DNA of 64,000 nt from JAGVSR01 sp963786675 (GTDB taxonomy: Bacteria > Pseudomonadota > Alphaproteobacteria > Rhizobiales > Hyphomicrobiaceae). This document shows positions 15,882 to 24,895 of the stretch, in pieces. The DNA lies in the NCBI GenBank assembly GCA_963786675.1, contig CAWAZY010000004.1, positions 496,001 to 560,000 on the forward strand, in the 5' to 3' direction. A program made the position numbers and the translations under genes. Under the pieces are notes generated by a model. That model made no database searches. It saw only the letters and a list, made by a program, of their open reading frames with translations, and was not told the DNA's origin. Each line of letters opens with the position of its first letter. Position 1 is the first letter of the stretch.

Positions 15882-17576
15882 CTACTGGAACAGAACGAGT
15901 GTCTTCTCACCTGTCTTCCAGATTCCCCACGCAAGCGGGATGCCAACCAGCGTCCAGAACGCCAAGGCCTTGGCGTCGAGACCACCCTTGCCGATGCCAA
16001 ACGAGCCAGAAACGACGGCATCAGTCCGTTCATGCAGCTTGGCGCGCTCGGCGGCGACCTCTTCGTCGGTCATGTGCCATTTTGGGTTGACGGGACGCAC
16101 GAGCATGTTGGCCACGAAGCCCACCACCAGCATGCCTGCCAGGATGTAGAAGATCGGACCATAGATCTGGTCGGGGGCAACGCCCGCGGCCAGCCGGGTA
16201 TCATGCAAATAGTTGACGATCACAGGCCCCAGTATTCCAGCCGTCGACCACGCCGTAAGCAGCCGGCCATGGATGGCGCCCACGAATTGCGTACCGAACA
16301 TATCGGCCAGGTAGGCGGGGATGGTGGCAAAGCCGCCCCCGTACATCGACGCGATAACGCAGAACGCCAGCACGAAGATGGCGAGCGCTTTCCAATCCGC
16401 CGCAAACGACGCCAGAACGTAGAGCGCGATGCCGAGCACGAAGAAGATGAAATAGGTCACCTTGCGGCCGAGTTTGTCGGACGACGATGCCCAAACGATG
16501 CGGCCGAAAATATTGAGGAGCGAGATCAGACCAACGAAGCCGGCCCCGACCGTCGCAGCGGCCGCGGCCAGCGCAACGTCCTGCCGCAACTCCAGGTAGC
16601 CCAGTTCCGGCCGGTCGACGAGCGCGCCGCCGAACGTCTCCTGCAGCATCGGCGATGCCGCGCCGATGATGCCGATCCCTGCCGACACGTTCATGCACAG
16701 CACGATCCACAGCAACCAAAATTGCGGCGTCTTGTGCGCATTATCGAGATGCACGTGCTTGGAGCTGATCATGGCGTTGCTGTTGACCGGCGGGGTCCAG
16801 CCTTCCGGCTTCCAGCCTGCGGGCGGGATGCGGTAGCCGAACGATCCGATCAGCATAAACACCAGATAAATAAGGGCCATGGCGACGAACGCCTCCCACA
16901 CCCCTGCATTGGCTGGCGTCTTGAAGAGGCCCATGAGGTACGTCGCCAGCGGCGACCCGATCATGGCGCCGCCGCCAAACCCCATGATGGCCATGCCCGT
17001 CGCCATGCCGCGCCGGTCAGGAAACCATTTGATGAGCGTCGAGACTGGCGAGATGTAGCCGAGACCAAGGCCAATTCCGCCGATGATGCCGGAGCCGATC
17101 CAGAGCAACCAGAGCTGATGCAGGTAGATGCCGAGCGCCGAAATCAGCAAGCCTCCGGTCCAGCAGACGGTGGAGACGACACCGGCTTTGCGCGGCCCGG
17201 CCCGTTCGAGCCAACCGCCCCAGACGGCCGCCGAAAGACCCAGGATCACGAAAAAGAAGGTGTACATCCAGCCGAGGTCGAACTGACTCCAGTTGCAGTC
17301 CGTGGCGGTCAGCGCTGTCAGCGTCCCTGCCGCCTTTTCGGAGAAGGTCGTCGCGCCGGCCGAGCACAAGGGCAGGACTTTGCCTTCGGCGTCCACGAGC
17401 GCGTTTTCCAATGGCTTCCAAAACACCGAGAAGCCATAGGCCATGCCGATGCAGAGATGGATACAGAGCGCGGCGGGCGGCACCATCCAGCGGTTGAAAC
17501 CCGCCGTGGCGATAATCCGCTCACGATCCAAGAGCCCCGGCCGATCCTGGCCCGGCACGGTCACCGCATTCGACAT
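15882..17576 (-). CDS. OFA-type MFS transporter (oxalate/formate antiporter family)
   Basis: A 564-residue major facilitator. NRWMVPPAALCIHLCIGMAYGFSVFW at the start, KWFPDRRGMATGMAIMGFGGGAMIG and GRIVWASSSDKLGRK are typical of the oxalate:formate antiporter family. Twelve membrane segments can be traced. A final segment, FWTLVGIPLAWGIWKTGEKTL, resembles the small subunit that often accompanies this MFS group as a separate short protein, and here it is fused to the C-terminus. Substrate is a small carboxylate by family, but exact specificity is unknown. I chose the ATG at 17576 because the GGGGGAA ribosome site sits 5 bp ahead. Confidence 0.82.
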   Translation of the reverse strand: MSNAVTVPGQDRPGLLDRERIIATAGFNRWMVPPAALCIHLCIGMAYGFSVFWKPLENALVDAEGKVLPLCSAGATTFSEKAAGTLTALTATDCNWSQFDLGWMYTFFFVILGLSAAVWGGWLERAGPRKAGVVSTVCWTGGLLISALGIYLHQLWLLWIGSGIIGGIGLGLGYISPVSTLIKWFPDRRGMATGMAIMGFGGGAMIGSPLATYLMGLFKTPANAGVWEAFVAMALIYLVFMLIGSFGYRIPPAGWKPEGWTPPVNSNAMISSKHVHLDNAHKTPQFWLLWIVLCMNVSAGIGIIGAASPMLQETFGGALVDRPELGYLELRQDVALAAAAATVGAGFVGLISLLNIFGRIVWASSSDKLGRKVTYFIFFVLGIALYVLASFAADWKALAIFVLAFCVIASMYGGGFATIPAYLADMFGTQFVGAIHGRLLTAWSTAGILGPVIVNYLHDTRLAAGVAPDQIYGPIFYILAGMLVVGFVANMLVRPVNPKWHMTDEEVAAERAKLHERTDAVVSGSFGIGKGGLDAKALAFWTLVGIPLAWGIWKTGEKTLVLFQ

Positions 17577-17841
17577 CATTTCCCCCGTCGCCACCGCCCC
17601 ATCCCGCGCAAAGTCTTGCACAGCGGGGCTTTATGTTTATTTCCGGGTATCACTAGCCTGCTATGGCGTCATGGACAAGCATTGCAGTCCCCGGAAGATT
17701 GCAGAAAACCCCTGGCAGCCGTACGGGATTGCCGAAACCCCGCCGATGCCGCAACGTCCGCAAAGTTGAACTTGAACTCGGCCACTGCCTTGCTAGGTTC
17801 GCTCAGATCCAGCTCCAAAAAAATCCAGAGGACCGCACGAC

Positions 17842-18870
17842 TTGACGTCACTTGCTCCCATCGCTACCGGCCGGCCCGCGCTGATCGACCCCTTCGGGCG
17901 CACGGTCACGTATTTGCGCGTATCGGTGACGGACCGTTGCGATTTCCGCTGCGTCTATTGCATGTCCGAGCATATGACGTTCCTCCCCAAGCAGGATCTT
18001 CTGACGCTTGAGGAACTGGATCGGCTGTGCACCGCATTCGTGCACAAAGGCGTGCGCCGGCTTCGGATCACGGGTGGCGAACCGCTCGTGCGCAAAAACA
18101 TTCTATGGCTGTTTCGCGCATTAAGCCGGCATCTGGAAAGTGGATCCCTGGACGAACTGACCCTGACGACAAACGGCAGTCAGTTGGCCAAGTATGCCGC
18201 CGACCTGAAAGCTTGCGGCGTGGAGCGCGTGAACGTCTCGATCGACACACTCGATCCACAGAAGTTCAAGGCGATCACGCGGTGGGGCGATCTCGGCGTC
18301 GTCCTCGACGGTCTCGATGCGGCCGAGAGGGCGGGCTTGAAGATCAAGATCAATGCCGTGGCGCTCAAGGGTGTCAACGAGCACGAGATCGAAGACATGA
18401 TCCGCTTCGCGCATGGGCGCGGCGCCGACCTGACACTCATCGAGACGATGCCCCTCGGCGAAATCGAGGGCGACCGGACCGATCAGTATTTACCCCTGTC
18501 CGTCGTGCGGGCGCGTCTGATGGATCGATTCACGCTGGACGACATCGACTACAAGACGGGCGGCCCCGCGCGCTATGTGCGCGTCAAGGAAACCGGCGGA
18601 CGGCTCGGCTTCATTACGCCAATGACTCATAATTTCTGCGAAGGCTGCAATCGCGTGCGTCTGACCTGCACCGGCACACTCTATATGTGCCTCGGCCAGG
18701 ACGATGCGGCGGACCTGCGTGCGCCCCTGCGCGCCTCAACGGACGAGGCCTTACTGTCCGAGGCCATCGACTCCGCTATCGCACGCAAGCCCAAAGGCCA
18801 CGATTTCGTTATCGACCGGACGACCCGCAAACCCGCCGTCGCGCGCCACATGAGCGTGACGGGCGGCTAA
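17842..18870 (+). CDS. moaA: GTP 3',8-cyclase MoaA
   Basis: A radical SAM enzyme making cyclic pyranopterin monophosphate precursor in molybdenum-cofactor synthesis. The N-terminal cluster is C-D-F-R-C-V-Y-C (CxxxCxxC). RITGGEPLVRKN is the SAM-binding GGEP region. The C-terminal second cluster is CEGCNRVRLTCTGTLYMC (C-x2-C-x13-C). The protein ends in Gly-Gly, needed for activity in MoaA. Length is 342 residues. The start is TTG at 17842; no better ATG precedes the conserved LRVSVTDRC. It is not clustered with other moa genes apart from the mog-like gene 12 kb upstream. Confidence 0.93.
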   Translation: MTSLAPIATGRPALIDPFGRTVTYLRVSVTDRCDFRCVYCMSEHMTFLPKQDLLTLEELDRLCTAFVHKGVRRLRITGGEPLVRKNILWLFRALSRHLESGSLDELTLTTNGSQLAKYAADLKACGVERVNVSIDTLDPQKFKAITRWGDLGVVLDGLDAAERAGLKIKINAVALKGVNEHEIEDMIRFAHGRGADLTLIETMPLGEIEGDRTDQYLPLSVVRARLMDRFTLDDIDYKTGGPARYVRVKETGGRLGFITPMTHNFCEGCNRVRLTCTGTLYMCLGQDDAADLRAPLRASTDEALLSEAIDSAIARKPKGHDFVIDRTTRKPAVARHMSVTGG

Positions 18871-18920
18871 GGCTCGACGATCAAAAGGTCGCGGATCACC
18901 TCACAGGACAAGCCCCAAGA

Positions 18921-20093
18921 ATGGCCGCGCGCTTCGATGTCATCGTGGTCGGCGTCGGCGGCATGGGCGCGCAAGCCTGCTATCAGCTCGCCCGCCGCGG
19001 TCAACGCGTGCTCGGCCTGGAGCGCTACGACATTCCCCATGCCATGGGATCGTCGCACGGCGTCAATCGCATCATCCGGCTCGCCTATTTCGAGCATCCG
19101 AGCTACGTGCCGCTCCTGCGCCGCGCCTATGCCTTATGGCGTGAGCTCGAACAGGCCGCCGGCGAACGGCTCCTGCATGTGACGGGATCGCTCGACATCG
19201 GGCCTCGCGGGTCCAATGTCATTGCCAACTCACTGGCCAGCTGCCATCTCCACGGCCTCGCGCACGAGCACCTCGATGCCGCCGAGCTCATGCGGCGCTA
19301 TCCCGGGTATCGCCTGCCGGACAGCTACGAGGGTGTGTATCAGGGCGACGGCGGCTTCATCGCCAGCGAGCGAGCCATCGTTGTGGCCGCGGCCCTGGCG
19401 CTCGATGCCGGTGCGGTCCTGCACGCGCGCGAAAGCTTTATCGACTTCGCGCCGCTGCCGGGCGGCGGCGTGCGCGTCAGAACAGATCGCGACACCTACG
19501 AGGCGGGGCGGGTCATCCTGGCATCAGGCGCTTGGATCGGCGCGCACGTACCGGCACTCAAGCGGGTCGCCGTACCGGAACGCCAAGTGATCGGATGGTT
19601 CCAGCCCAAAAAACCCAAACTCTTCCGGATGGGTGCGTTTCCTGTTTCGAACCTCAAGACGGGTGCGGCGCACTTCTATCAATTCCCCGTCTGGAACGTG
19701 CCGGGCTTTAAGATCGGCCTCTATCATCACTTGCAGGAACACGGCGACGCGGATGCACTTCCCCGCGATTTCACCCGGGCAGACGAAGAAGCCCTTCGCG
19801 CCGGGCTACGACAGTATTTTCCGGATGCCGATGGGCCATGCCTGGCGCTCAAGACGTGCCTCTTCACCAACACGCCCGACGGTCATTTCATCCTGGACCG
19901 GCTGCCGGGATTCGCCGAGGTCATCGTCGCCTCGCCCTGCTCGGGCCACGGCTACAAATTCGCGAGCGTCGTGGGTGAAGTCCTGGCGGATCTGGCGATG
20001 GATCGCACGCCGGCACTTGATCTGTCGCTGTTCGGGATGGATCGTCCGGCCCTGCGGGGGCCACCGAATCCCGGTGCAGAGGTGGCGTCGTGA
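18921..20093 (+). CDS. solA: SolA-like flavoprotein oxidase (N-methyl amino acid oxidase)
   Basis: A 390-residue FAD-dependent oxidase of the monomeric sarcosine oxidase / N-methyltryptophan oxidase group. The dinucleotide fold is VIVVGVGGMGAQACYQLARRG, then GSSHGVNRIIRLAYFEHP, a conserved region near the flavin. SPCSGHGYKFAS near residue 339 contains the cysteine that carries covalent FAD in this family. Substrate is an N-methylated amine by family, and the choice between sarcosine and other substrates cannot be made here. I chose the ATG at 18921 since the frame upstream overlaps moaA. It follows moaA by 50 bp. Confidence 0.85.
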   Translation: MAARFDVIVVGVGGMGAQACYQLARRGQRVLGLERYDIPHAMGSSHGVNRIIRLAYFEHPSYVPLLRRAYALWRELEQAAGERLLHVTGSLDIGPRGSNVIANSLASCHLHGLAHEHLDAAELMRRYPGYRLPDSYEGVYQGDGGFIASERAIVVAAALALDAGAVLHARESFIDFAPLPGGGVRVRTDRDTYEAGRVILASGAWIGAHVPALKRVAVPERQVIGWFQPKKPKLFRMGAFPVSNLKTGAAHFYQFPVWNVPGFKIGLYHHLQEHGDADALPRDFTRADEEALRAGLRQYFPDADGPCLALKTCLFTNTPDGHFILDRLPGFAEVIVASPCSGHGYKFASVVGEVLADLAMDRTPALDLSLFGMDRPALRGPPNPGAEVAS

Positions 20094-20099
20094 CGGGCG

Positions 20100-20459
20100 C
20101 TAGGCCAATAGCCGGCCCAGCGCGGCGCGCAGATCTTCCAGAGTGCAGGGCTTGGTGAGCGTTTCGATGCGCCCGCCGATGGATTGACGGCCGCGCGCCA
20201 GCTGTTCGGGAAAGCCGCTCATGAGGAGAATGCGCAAACCGGCGTTGGCGGCAAGCACCCGCTGGGCCAGCTCAATGCCGTCCAGACCGGGCATGTGCAC
20301 GTCCGTCACCAGCACATCGATGCCCGCGCCGCCTTCCAGTAGCGAGAGCGCTTCATGCCCATCGTGCGCGACAAGTACGTCATGACCGGCAGACGTGAGC
20401 ACTCGCTGTACGAGATCCCGCGCGGCGGCATCATCGTCTGCCAAGAGTATGCGCGCCAT
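20100..20459 (-). CDS. single-domain response regulator (CheY-like)
   Basis: A 119-residue receiver domain with no output domain. Acidic pocket LLADDD (residues 8-10), phosphoacceptor D53 in LVTDVHMPGLDG, the Ser in LLMSGFP (81) and K103 in LTKPC are all present. Such stand-alone receivers act in phosphorelays or by protein contact. No histidine kinase lies nearby. It is convergent with the SolA-like gene, 6 bp apart, and ends a possible leftward unit with hpt (21 bp between them). Confidence 0.85.
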   Translation of the reverse strand: MARILLADDDAAARDLVQRVLTSAGHDVLVAHDGHEALSLLEGGAGIDVLVTDVHMPGLDGIELAQRVLAANAGLRILLMSGFPEQLARGRQSIGGRIETLTKPCTLEDLRAALGRLLA

Positions 20460-20480
20460 GCCCGTGTTCCTCCCAAGCCC

Positions 20481-21032
20481 TCAATTGTCCGACTGAATGC
20501 GTCCGACGAACGGCAATTCACGATAGCGGTGCGCCACGTCCATGCCGTAGCCGACCACGAACTCATCTTCGCAGGTGAAGGCCCGGTAGTCGGCGGAAAC
20601 AGCGACGGCACGCGCCACCTGCTTCTCGAGCAGCACGCAAGTCTGGATGGAGGCGGCGCCACGGGCGGAAAGGAGATCCTTGGCAAAGGCCAAGGTCCGG
20701 CCGCTATCCAGAACATCATCGATGATGAGGATGTTGCGCCCATCGACGGTCAGATCCAGATCGCGCAGAATTTCGACGCGCCCTGATGACGTGCGGCTCT
20801 TTTTGTAACTCGACAGGGTGAGAAAATCGACCTCGGGGGCTAGGCCCGCCCGATACAGCGCCCGGATCAAGTCCGCCGCGAAGACGAAACTTCCTTTCAG
20901 GATGGCCACGACCAGAAGCCCCGGCAAGCCTGCAGCCTTGATCTCCGCCGCGAGCGACTCGAGGCGTTCCGCAATCTCATCGGCTGAAAACACCACCTCC
21001 ACACTGTTGGAGGCCGTGGTGCCAGTAGTCAT
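20481..21032 (-). CDS. hpt: hypoxanthine phosphoribosyltransferase
   Basis: Purine salvage enzyme joining hypoxanthine or guanine to PRPP. The PRPP motif is ILIIDDVLDSGRTL. LVVAILKGSFVFAADLIRAL near the start and DFLTLSSYKKSRTSSG are the substrate and flexible-loop regions. Length 183 residues fits. The frame stays open far upstream, across the antisense of ftsE, but the ATG at 21032 gives the correct N-terminus and has GGAAGGGAT upstream. Confidence 0.92.
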   Translation of the reverse strand: MTTGTTASNSVEVVFSADEIAERLESLAAEIKAAGLPGLLVVAILKGSFVFAADLIRALYRAGLAPEVDFLTLSSYKKSRTSSGRVEILRDLDLTVDGRNILIIDDVLDSGRTLAFAKDLLSARGAASIQTCVLLEKQVARAVAVSADYRAFTCEDEFVVGYGMDVAHRYRELPFVGRIQSDN

Positions 21033-21254
21033 GCCCACCGATCCCTTCCTGTTGAATTCCTGACGATTCGGGCTCCCAGGTCTCGGACTGGCCAACCCGT
21101 TCCGCAAGCGCTGAGGGTCCCATTGACGCGGTCCAAACGCAAGAGATGGCGCGCACACGACACCGCCACAATCGTAAACGATTGATCGAAGGTCCGCTTT
21201 GGCGGCATATACCCCATCGATTCTCTCACCCGAACGCCATACCGCAGGTTCGCC

Positions 21255-21911
21255 TTGATCCGGTTCACGAATGTTGCACTCAACTACGATCGCGGGCCAG
21301 ACGTACTCTCCGACGTCAGCATCGAGCTGAGACCTGGCTCGTTTCACTTCCTGCATGGGGCCTCGGGCGCCGGGAAAACGTCGCTGCTGCGGCTTTTGTT
21401 CATGTCGATCCATCCTTCGCAAGGACGCATCGAGATGTTCGGACAAGACATCAGCCGCGTGAACCACGCCCGCCGCGCGCAACTGCGCCGGCGCATCGGC
21501 ATCGTGTTCCAGGACTTCCGGCTGCTCGACCATCTGACGACCTGGGAAAACGTCGCCCTCCCCTTGCGCGTTGTCGGCAAGAAGATCGACGACTACCGGG
21601 AAGACGTGACAGACCTGTTGCAGTGGGTCGGCCTGGGTGATCGGATGCACGCCTATCCGTCCGTGCTGTCGGGCGGTGAGAAACAGCGCGCCGCCATCGC
21701 CCGTGCCGTCATCGGTAAGCCGGAAATCCTCCTGGCCGACGAACCGACCGGTAACGTCGACCCTCAGATGGCGCGGCGCCTGTTGCGCTTGTTCATCGAA
21801 TTGAACCGGCTCGGCACATCGGTCGTCATCGCCACTCACGATCATCAGCTCATGCGCCAGTTCAAGGCGCCTCGATTGGAATTGCACAACGGCCATGTCC
21901 GGATCGTATGA
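21255..21911 (+). CDS. ftsE: cell division ATP-binding protein FtsE
   Basis: ATPase partner of FtsX at the divisome, regulating peptidoglycan hydrolases during septation. Walker A HGASGAGKTSLLRLL, Q-loop IGIVFQDFRLLDHLT, signature LSGGEKQRAAIARA, Walker B ILLADEPTGNVD and the switch histidine IATHDHQL are all present. The start is TTG at 21255, giving 218 residues, the usual size. It overlaps ftsX by 17 bp, implying translational coupling. The next genes, ydcF-like and plsC, continue the same strand. Confidence 0.93.
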   Translation: MIRFTNVALNYDRGPDVLSDVSIELRPGSFHFLHGASGAGKTSLLRLLFMSIHPSQGRIEMFGQDISRVNHARRAQLRRRIGIVFQDFRLLDHLTTWENVALPLRVVGKKIDDYREDVTDLLQWVGLGDRMHAYPSVLSGGEKQRAAIARAVIGKPEILLADEPTGNVDPQMARRLLRLFIELNRLGTSVVIATHDHQLMRQFKAPRLELHNGHVRIV

Positions 21912-23070
21912 CAAGGGGCCGGGCCGCCCGATGCCGCATGGCGGCTACCCGGCCGAGCCCACCGAGTACTACGACGATCCCGTGACAGGGCCGTCGGGTC
22001 CGCGCTCGGCCGTGCCCCAGCGGCATGCCGGCGGCGGCGATCCCGCCGACCGCGATCCACCCACCTACGCGACCTATGCCGAGTACACCGAACTTCCCCC
22101 GCCGCGCCTGGAACCCGAGATGCGCCCGGACCTCGCCGAAACCGGCAAACGGGGCAAGCGGGCGAAAGCGCAGGTCAATGCGCCCATCGTGCCCGCTGGA
22201 TCGGTCACGGGCCGCTCTCTCACGCTCGTGATTGCGATCATGTGTTTCCTGGCCTGCCTTACGGCGGGGTCGGTTTACATGATCAATCAATCCGCCGATG
22301 CCTGGCTCAAGGACATCGCATCGGAGGTGACGGTTCAGATCGAGCCCCAGGATGGTACCGATACGGAAAAGACCATCAAGGACGTGGCGGATCTTCTGGG
22401 ACAGACGCGGGGCATCCGCGCCGCCCGGCCGCTCGCCGAAGCAGATTCCGCAGCACTTCTCGAACCGTGGCTGGGCAAGTCCGACGCGCTGAAGGCTTTG
22501 CCGGTGCCGCGTCTCATCGCCGTCGAATTGGACCGGGAAACGGGCGCCGACATGGAGGCGATCCGCAAGGACCTGGAACAGAAGTTCAAAGGCGTCACGC
22601 TCGACGATCACCGCCAATGGCAGCGGCAAATCCGAACGGTCACCCGGTCGCTGGCGCTCGGCGGCATTGCCATTCTGGTGCTGGTGGCCGCCGCGACCAC
22701 CGCCATCATCGTCTCGGCCACAAGGAGTTCCATGGCCTCGAACCGAGAGATCGTGGAAGTGCTGCACTTCGTCGGGGCCACCGATCGCTTCATCGCGCGG
22801 GAGTTCGAGAAGCACTTCCTGCGCCTTGGCATCCGCGCTGGACTGGTCGGAGCGGGGCTGGCAGCGCTGGTCTTTCTCACCATGCCGCTGGTCATGGAGC
22901 TGATGGGCGGAGGCCCCGTCATGATGGCCGAAATGCATCGCCTGATCGGCACCGGCTCCCTGGACACGGCCGGATTCGTCCTTTTGGGCATCGTGGTCGT
23001 CATCATCGCGGCCTTGTGCACGCTGACGAGCCGCTGGGGTGTGTTTCGCATCCTGAACGCCCAGCGCTGA
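21895..23070 (+). CDS. ftsX: cell division protein FtsX
   Basis: Membrane partner of FtsE, 391 residues. It has an unusually long proline- and charge-rich cytoplasmic N-terminus (about 100 residues, ending GKRGKRAKAQVN). Four membrane segments follow: TLVIAIMCFLACLTAGSVYM, a second after the periplasmic domain, and two near the C-terminus. The periplasmic loop between the first two holds the region that contacts hydrolase partners in other bacteria. The SNREIVEVLHFVGATDRFIA block is the FtsX cytoplasmic signature. It overlaps ftsE. Confidence 0.92.
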   Translation: MSGSYDKGPGRPMPHGGYPAEPTEYYDDPVTGPSGPRSAVPQRHAGGGDPADRDPPTYATYAEYTELPPPRLEPEMRPDLAETGKRGKRAKAQVNAPIVPAGSVTGRSLTLVIAIMCFLACLTAGSVYMINQSADAWLKDIASEVTVQIEPQDGTDTEKTIKDVADLLGQTRGIRAARPLAEADSAALLEPWLGKSDALKALPVPRLIAVELDRETGADMEAIRKDLEQKFKGVTLDDHRQWQRQIRTVTRSLALGGIAILVLVAAATTAIIVSATRSSMASNREIVEVLHFVGATDRFIAREFEKHFLRLGIRAGLVGAGLAALVFLTMPLVMELMGGGPVMMAEMHRLIGTGSLDTAGFVLLGIVVVIIAALCTLTSRWGVFRILNAQR

Positions 23071-23338
23071 CCAGCACGCGCTTTGGCATTTCAGGCCACC
23101 GGCACCACCGCGCCGTTGAGGCCGGGCCCTCGTATCGTCGACACCCGCCTCAAGCACCGTCACTTGCGGTGCCCAAAGAACATCTGTGTAAGACTTTGTT
23201 TTTGTTAAAGACAGCAAGCCGATTTCTCCGGCTCTATGGCTTGTCACATACTGGGCGAAATCGTCTAATTAGATGACGTGACCGGTCATATCGCCGGCGA
23301 GACATCGGAGACATCGGGCTTCCCCCCGGACAGAGCGC

Positions 23339-23986
23339 ATGCCAGCAGCCCATCGCATGGTCATTGGAGGTGTCGCGGCGGCAGGCTGGGTGCTGGCGCT
23401 TGGCTTCATCGTGTTTGCGATGAACGTGATGCGCGCGCCTGACGGATTGCCGGAGAAGGCCGACGGCATCGTCGTGTTGACCGGTGGACAGCTGCGCATC
23501 AAGGAAGCCGCCGCACTCCTGAAGCAGAACCGCGGTAACCGGCTCCTGATCTCCGGCGTCAACATCCAGACCGGCCGGTCGGATCTCATTCGGATATCTG
23601 GTTTGGACGCGAAGAAATTCGAGTGTTGCGTCGACCTCGGCTATACGGCGCTCGACACGACCGGCAATGCATCCGAGACCCGCACTTGGGCCACCGCGAA
23701 CCAATACCGCTCGCTCATCGTCGTCACCTCGAATTACCACATGCCCCGCAGTCTTGTGGAACTCTCCCGGGTCCTGCCCGATACCAAGCTCATTCCGCAT
23801 GCCGTGATCCCCGTCGCGTTCGACCGGGATGCATGGTGGCTGAGCCCCGTCACGGCACGAAATCTTGTTGCGGAATACCTGAAATTCCTGCCATCTGCGG
23901 CGCGCTTTGCTCTCAACCGCGCGTTCGCTCCCTTCGAAGCGGGCTCCGTGGCCGAAGTGAAGAACGCACAGGATCGCCGCTCGTGA
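23339..23986 (+). CDS. YdcF family protein (DUF218)
   Basis: A 215-residue protein with one N-terminal membrane segment (GVAAAGWVLALGFIVFAM). The DUF218 fold has GIVVLTGGQLRIKEA, NRLLISGVN, NASETRTWA and VVTSNYHMPRS, the last carrying the conserved histidine. The family is linked to envelope functions such as ElyC/SanA-type proteins. Its place between ftsX and plsC is conserved in Rhizobiales and fits an envelope role. The 268-bp gap upstream contains the perfect palindrome tctaattaga (23264-23273), a possible regulator site. Confidence 0.82.
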   Translation: MPAAHRMVIGGVAAAGWVLALGFIVFAMNVMRAPDGLPEKADGIVVLTGGQLRIKEAAALLKQNRGNRLLISGVNIQTGRSDLIRISGLDAKKFECCVDLGYTALDTTGNASETRTWATANQYRSLIVVTSNYHMPRSLVELSRVLPDTKLIPHAVIPVAFDRDAWWLSPVTARNLVAEYLKFLPSAARFALNRAFAPFEAGSVAEVKNAQDRRS

Positions 23987-24050
23987 CAGGTCCTAGCCGG
24001 CCGGCGCGTCTGGAGAGTGCCGAACCTCAGCTGACCTCCGGACCCCGATC

Positions 24051-24818
24051 ATGTTGCGCTCGCTGATTTACGCCGCCGCCTTCTATCTCCTGACCGGTGT
24101 GATGCTCATCACGCTGTCTTGGCTTCTGCTCGCGCCGCGCGGTTGGGCCATGGCCGGATTGAAATTGCATGGGCGGCTGGCGACGTGGCTGCTCAAGGTC
24201 ATCTGCGGCACACGCATGGAAGTCCGGGGCCGCGAGAACCTGCCACCCGGCCCCGTGCTCGTTGTCGCGAAACATCAATCGGCCTGGGACACCTTCGCGC
24301 TCATTCCATTGTTCGAGGATCCGGCGATCGTCCTGAAGGACGAACTCAAATGGATTCCGTTCTATGGCTGGTTCTGCGTGAAGTTCCGCCACATCCTGGT
24401 CAAGCGCGACAAGGCGGCGGTGGCACTCAAAGCCCTGGTCGCGGATGGCCACGATCGTATCGCCGCCGGCCGTCAGGTTGTCATCTTCCCAGAAGGGACA
24501 CGGCGGGCGCCCGGCGCGCCACCCGACTACAAACCTGGATATATTGCTCTGTACGACGCGCTCGGCGTTCCCTGCGTGCCGCTCGCCCTGAACTCGGGCC
24601 TGTTCTGGCCGCGCCGCAATTGGCGCCGCTACCCAGGCACGATTGTCGTGGAATTCCTGCCTCCGGTTCCGCCCGGCCTGCCGCGCAAGGCGGCCAAAGC
24701 AGCCATCGAGACGGCAATTGAAACTGCCAGCACCCGGCTCATGCAAGAGGCCCTCGCGGGTCCAAATCCACCGCCGCTGCCAATCAACTCAACATCACCG
24801 GATAAAGAACAAAGTTAA
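24051..24818 (+). CDS. plsC: 1-acyl-sn-glycerol-3-phosphate acyltransferase
   Basis: Converts lysophosphatidic acid to phosphatidic acid at the inner membrane. The H-x4-D catalytic motif reads KHQSAWDTF. Block 3, IFPEGTRRAPG, binds the phosphate, and VPCVPLALNSG is block 4. An N-terminal hydrophobic segment (YAAAFYLLTGVMLITLSWLLL) anchors it. The 255 residues fit. It lies 64 bp after the YdcF-like gene. The C-terminus past residue 235 is proline-rich and unconserved. Confidence 0.9.
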   Translation: MLRSLIYAAAFYLLTGVMLITLSWLLLAPRGWAMAGLKLHGRLATWLLKVICGTRMEVRGRENLPPGPVLVVAKHQSAWDTFALIPLFEDPAIVLKDELKWIPFYGWFCVKFRHILVKRDKAAVALKALVADGHDRIAAGRQVVIFPEGTRRAPGAPPDYKPGYIALYDALGVPCVPLALNSGLFWPRRNWRRYPGTIVVEFLPPVPPGLPRKAAKAAIETAIETASTRLMQEALAGPNPPPLPINSTSPDKEQS

Positions 24819-24837
24819 TACATAAGAAGAACATTCA

Positions 24838-24866
24838 TTGACTCTTAGGGAGCGCGGGCCTATTTT
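24838..24866 (+). promoter_or_regulatory. sigma70-type promoter of nrdJ
   Basis: ttgact (24838-24843) and tatttt (24861-24866) are separated by 17 bp, the ideal spacing, about 30 bp ahead of the ATG at 24896. I see no NrdR box pair or cobalamin riboswitch in this interval. Confidence 0.6.
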
Positions 24867-24895
24867 GATGGGGTAGGTTTCAAGGACCCTGCGCC

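Noticed and set aside
16032..18011. A 659-codon plus-strand frame opposite the OFA antiporter
   Set aside because: Composition is the charged, His/Arg-rich pattern of an antisense shadow; the antiporter is unambiguous.
20481..21914. A 477-codon frame extending hpt far upstream
   Set aside because: The upstream part is antisense to ftsE; the ATG at 21032 gives a normal Hpt protein.
24760..24895. Cobalamin riboswitch or NrdR boxes before nrdJ
   Set aside because: No B12-box sequence or paired NrdR palindromes could be found; only a sigma70-type promoter is visible.
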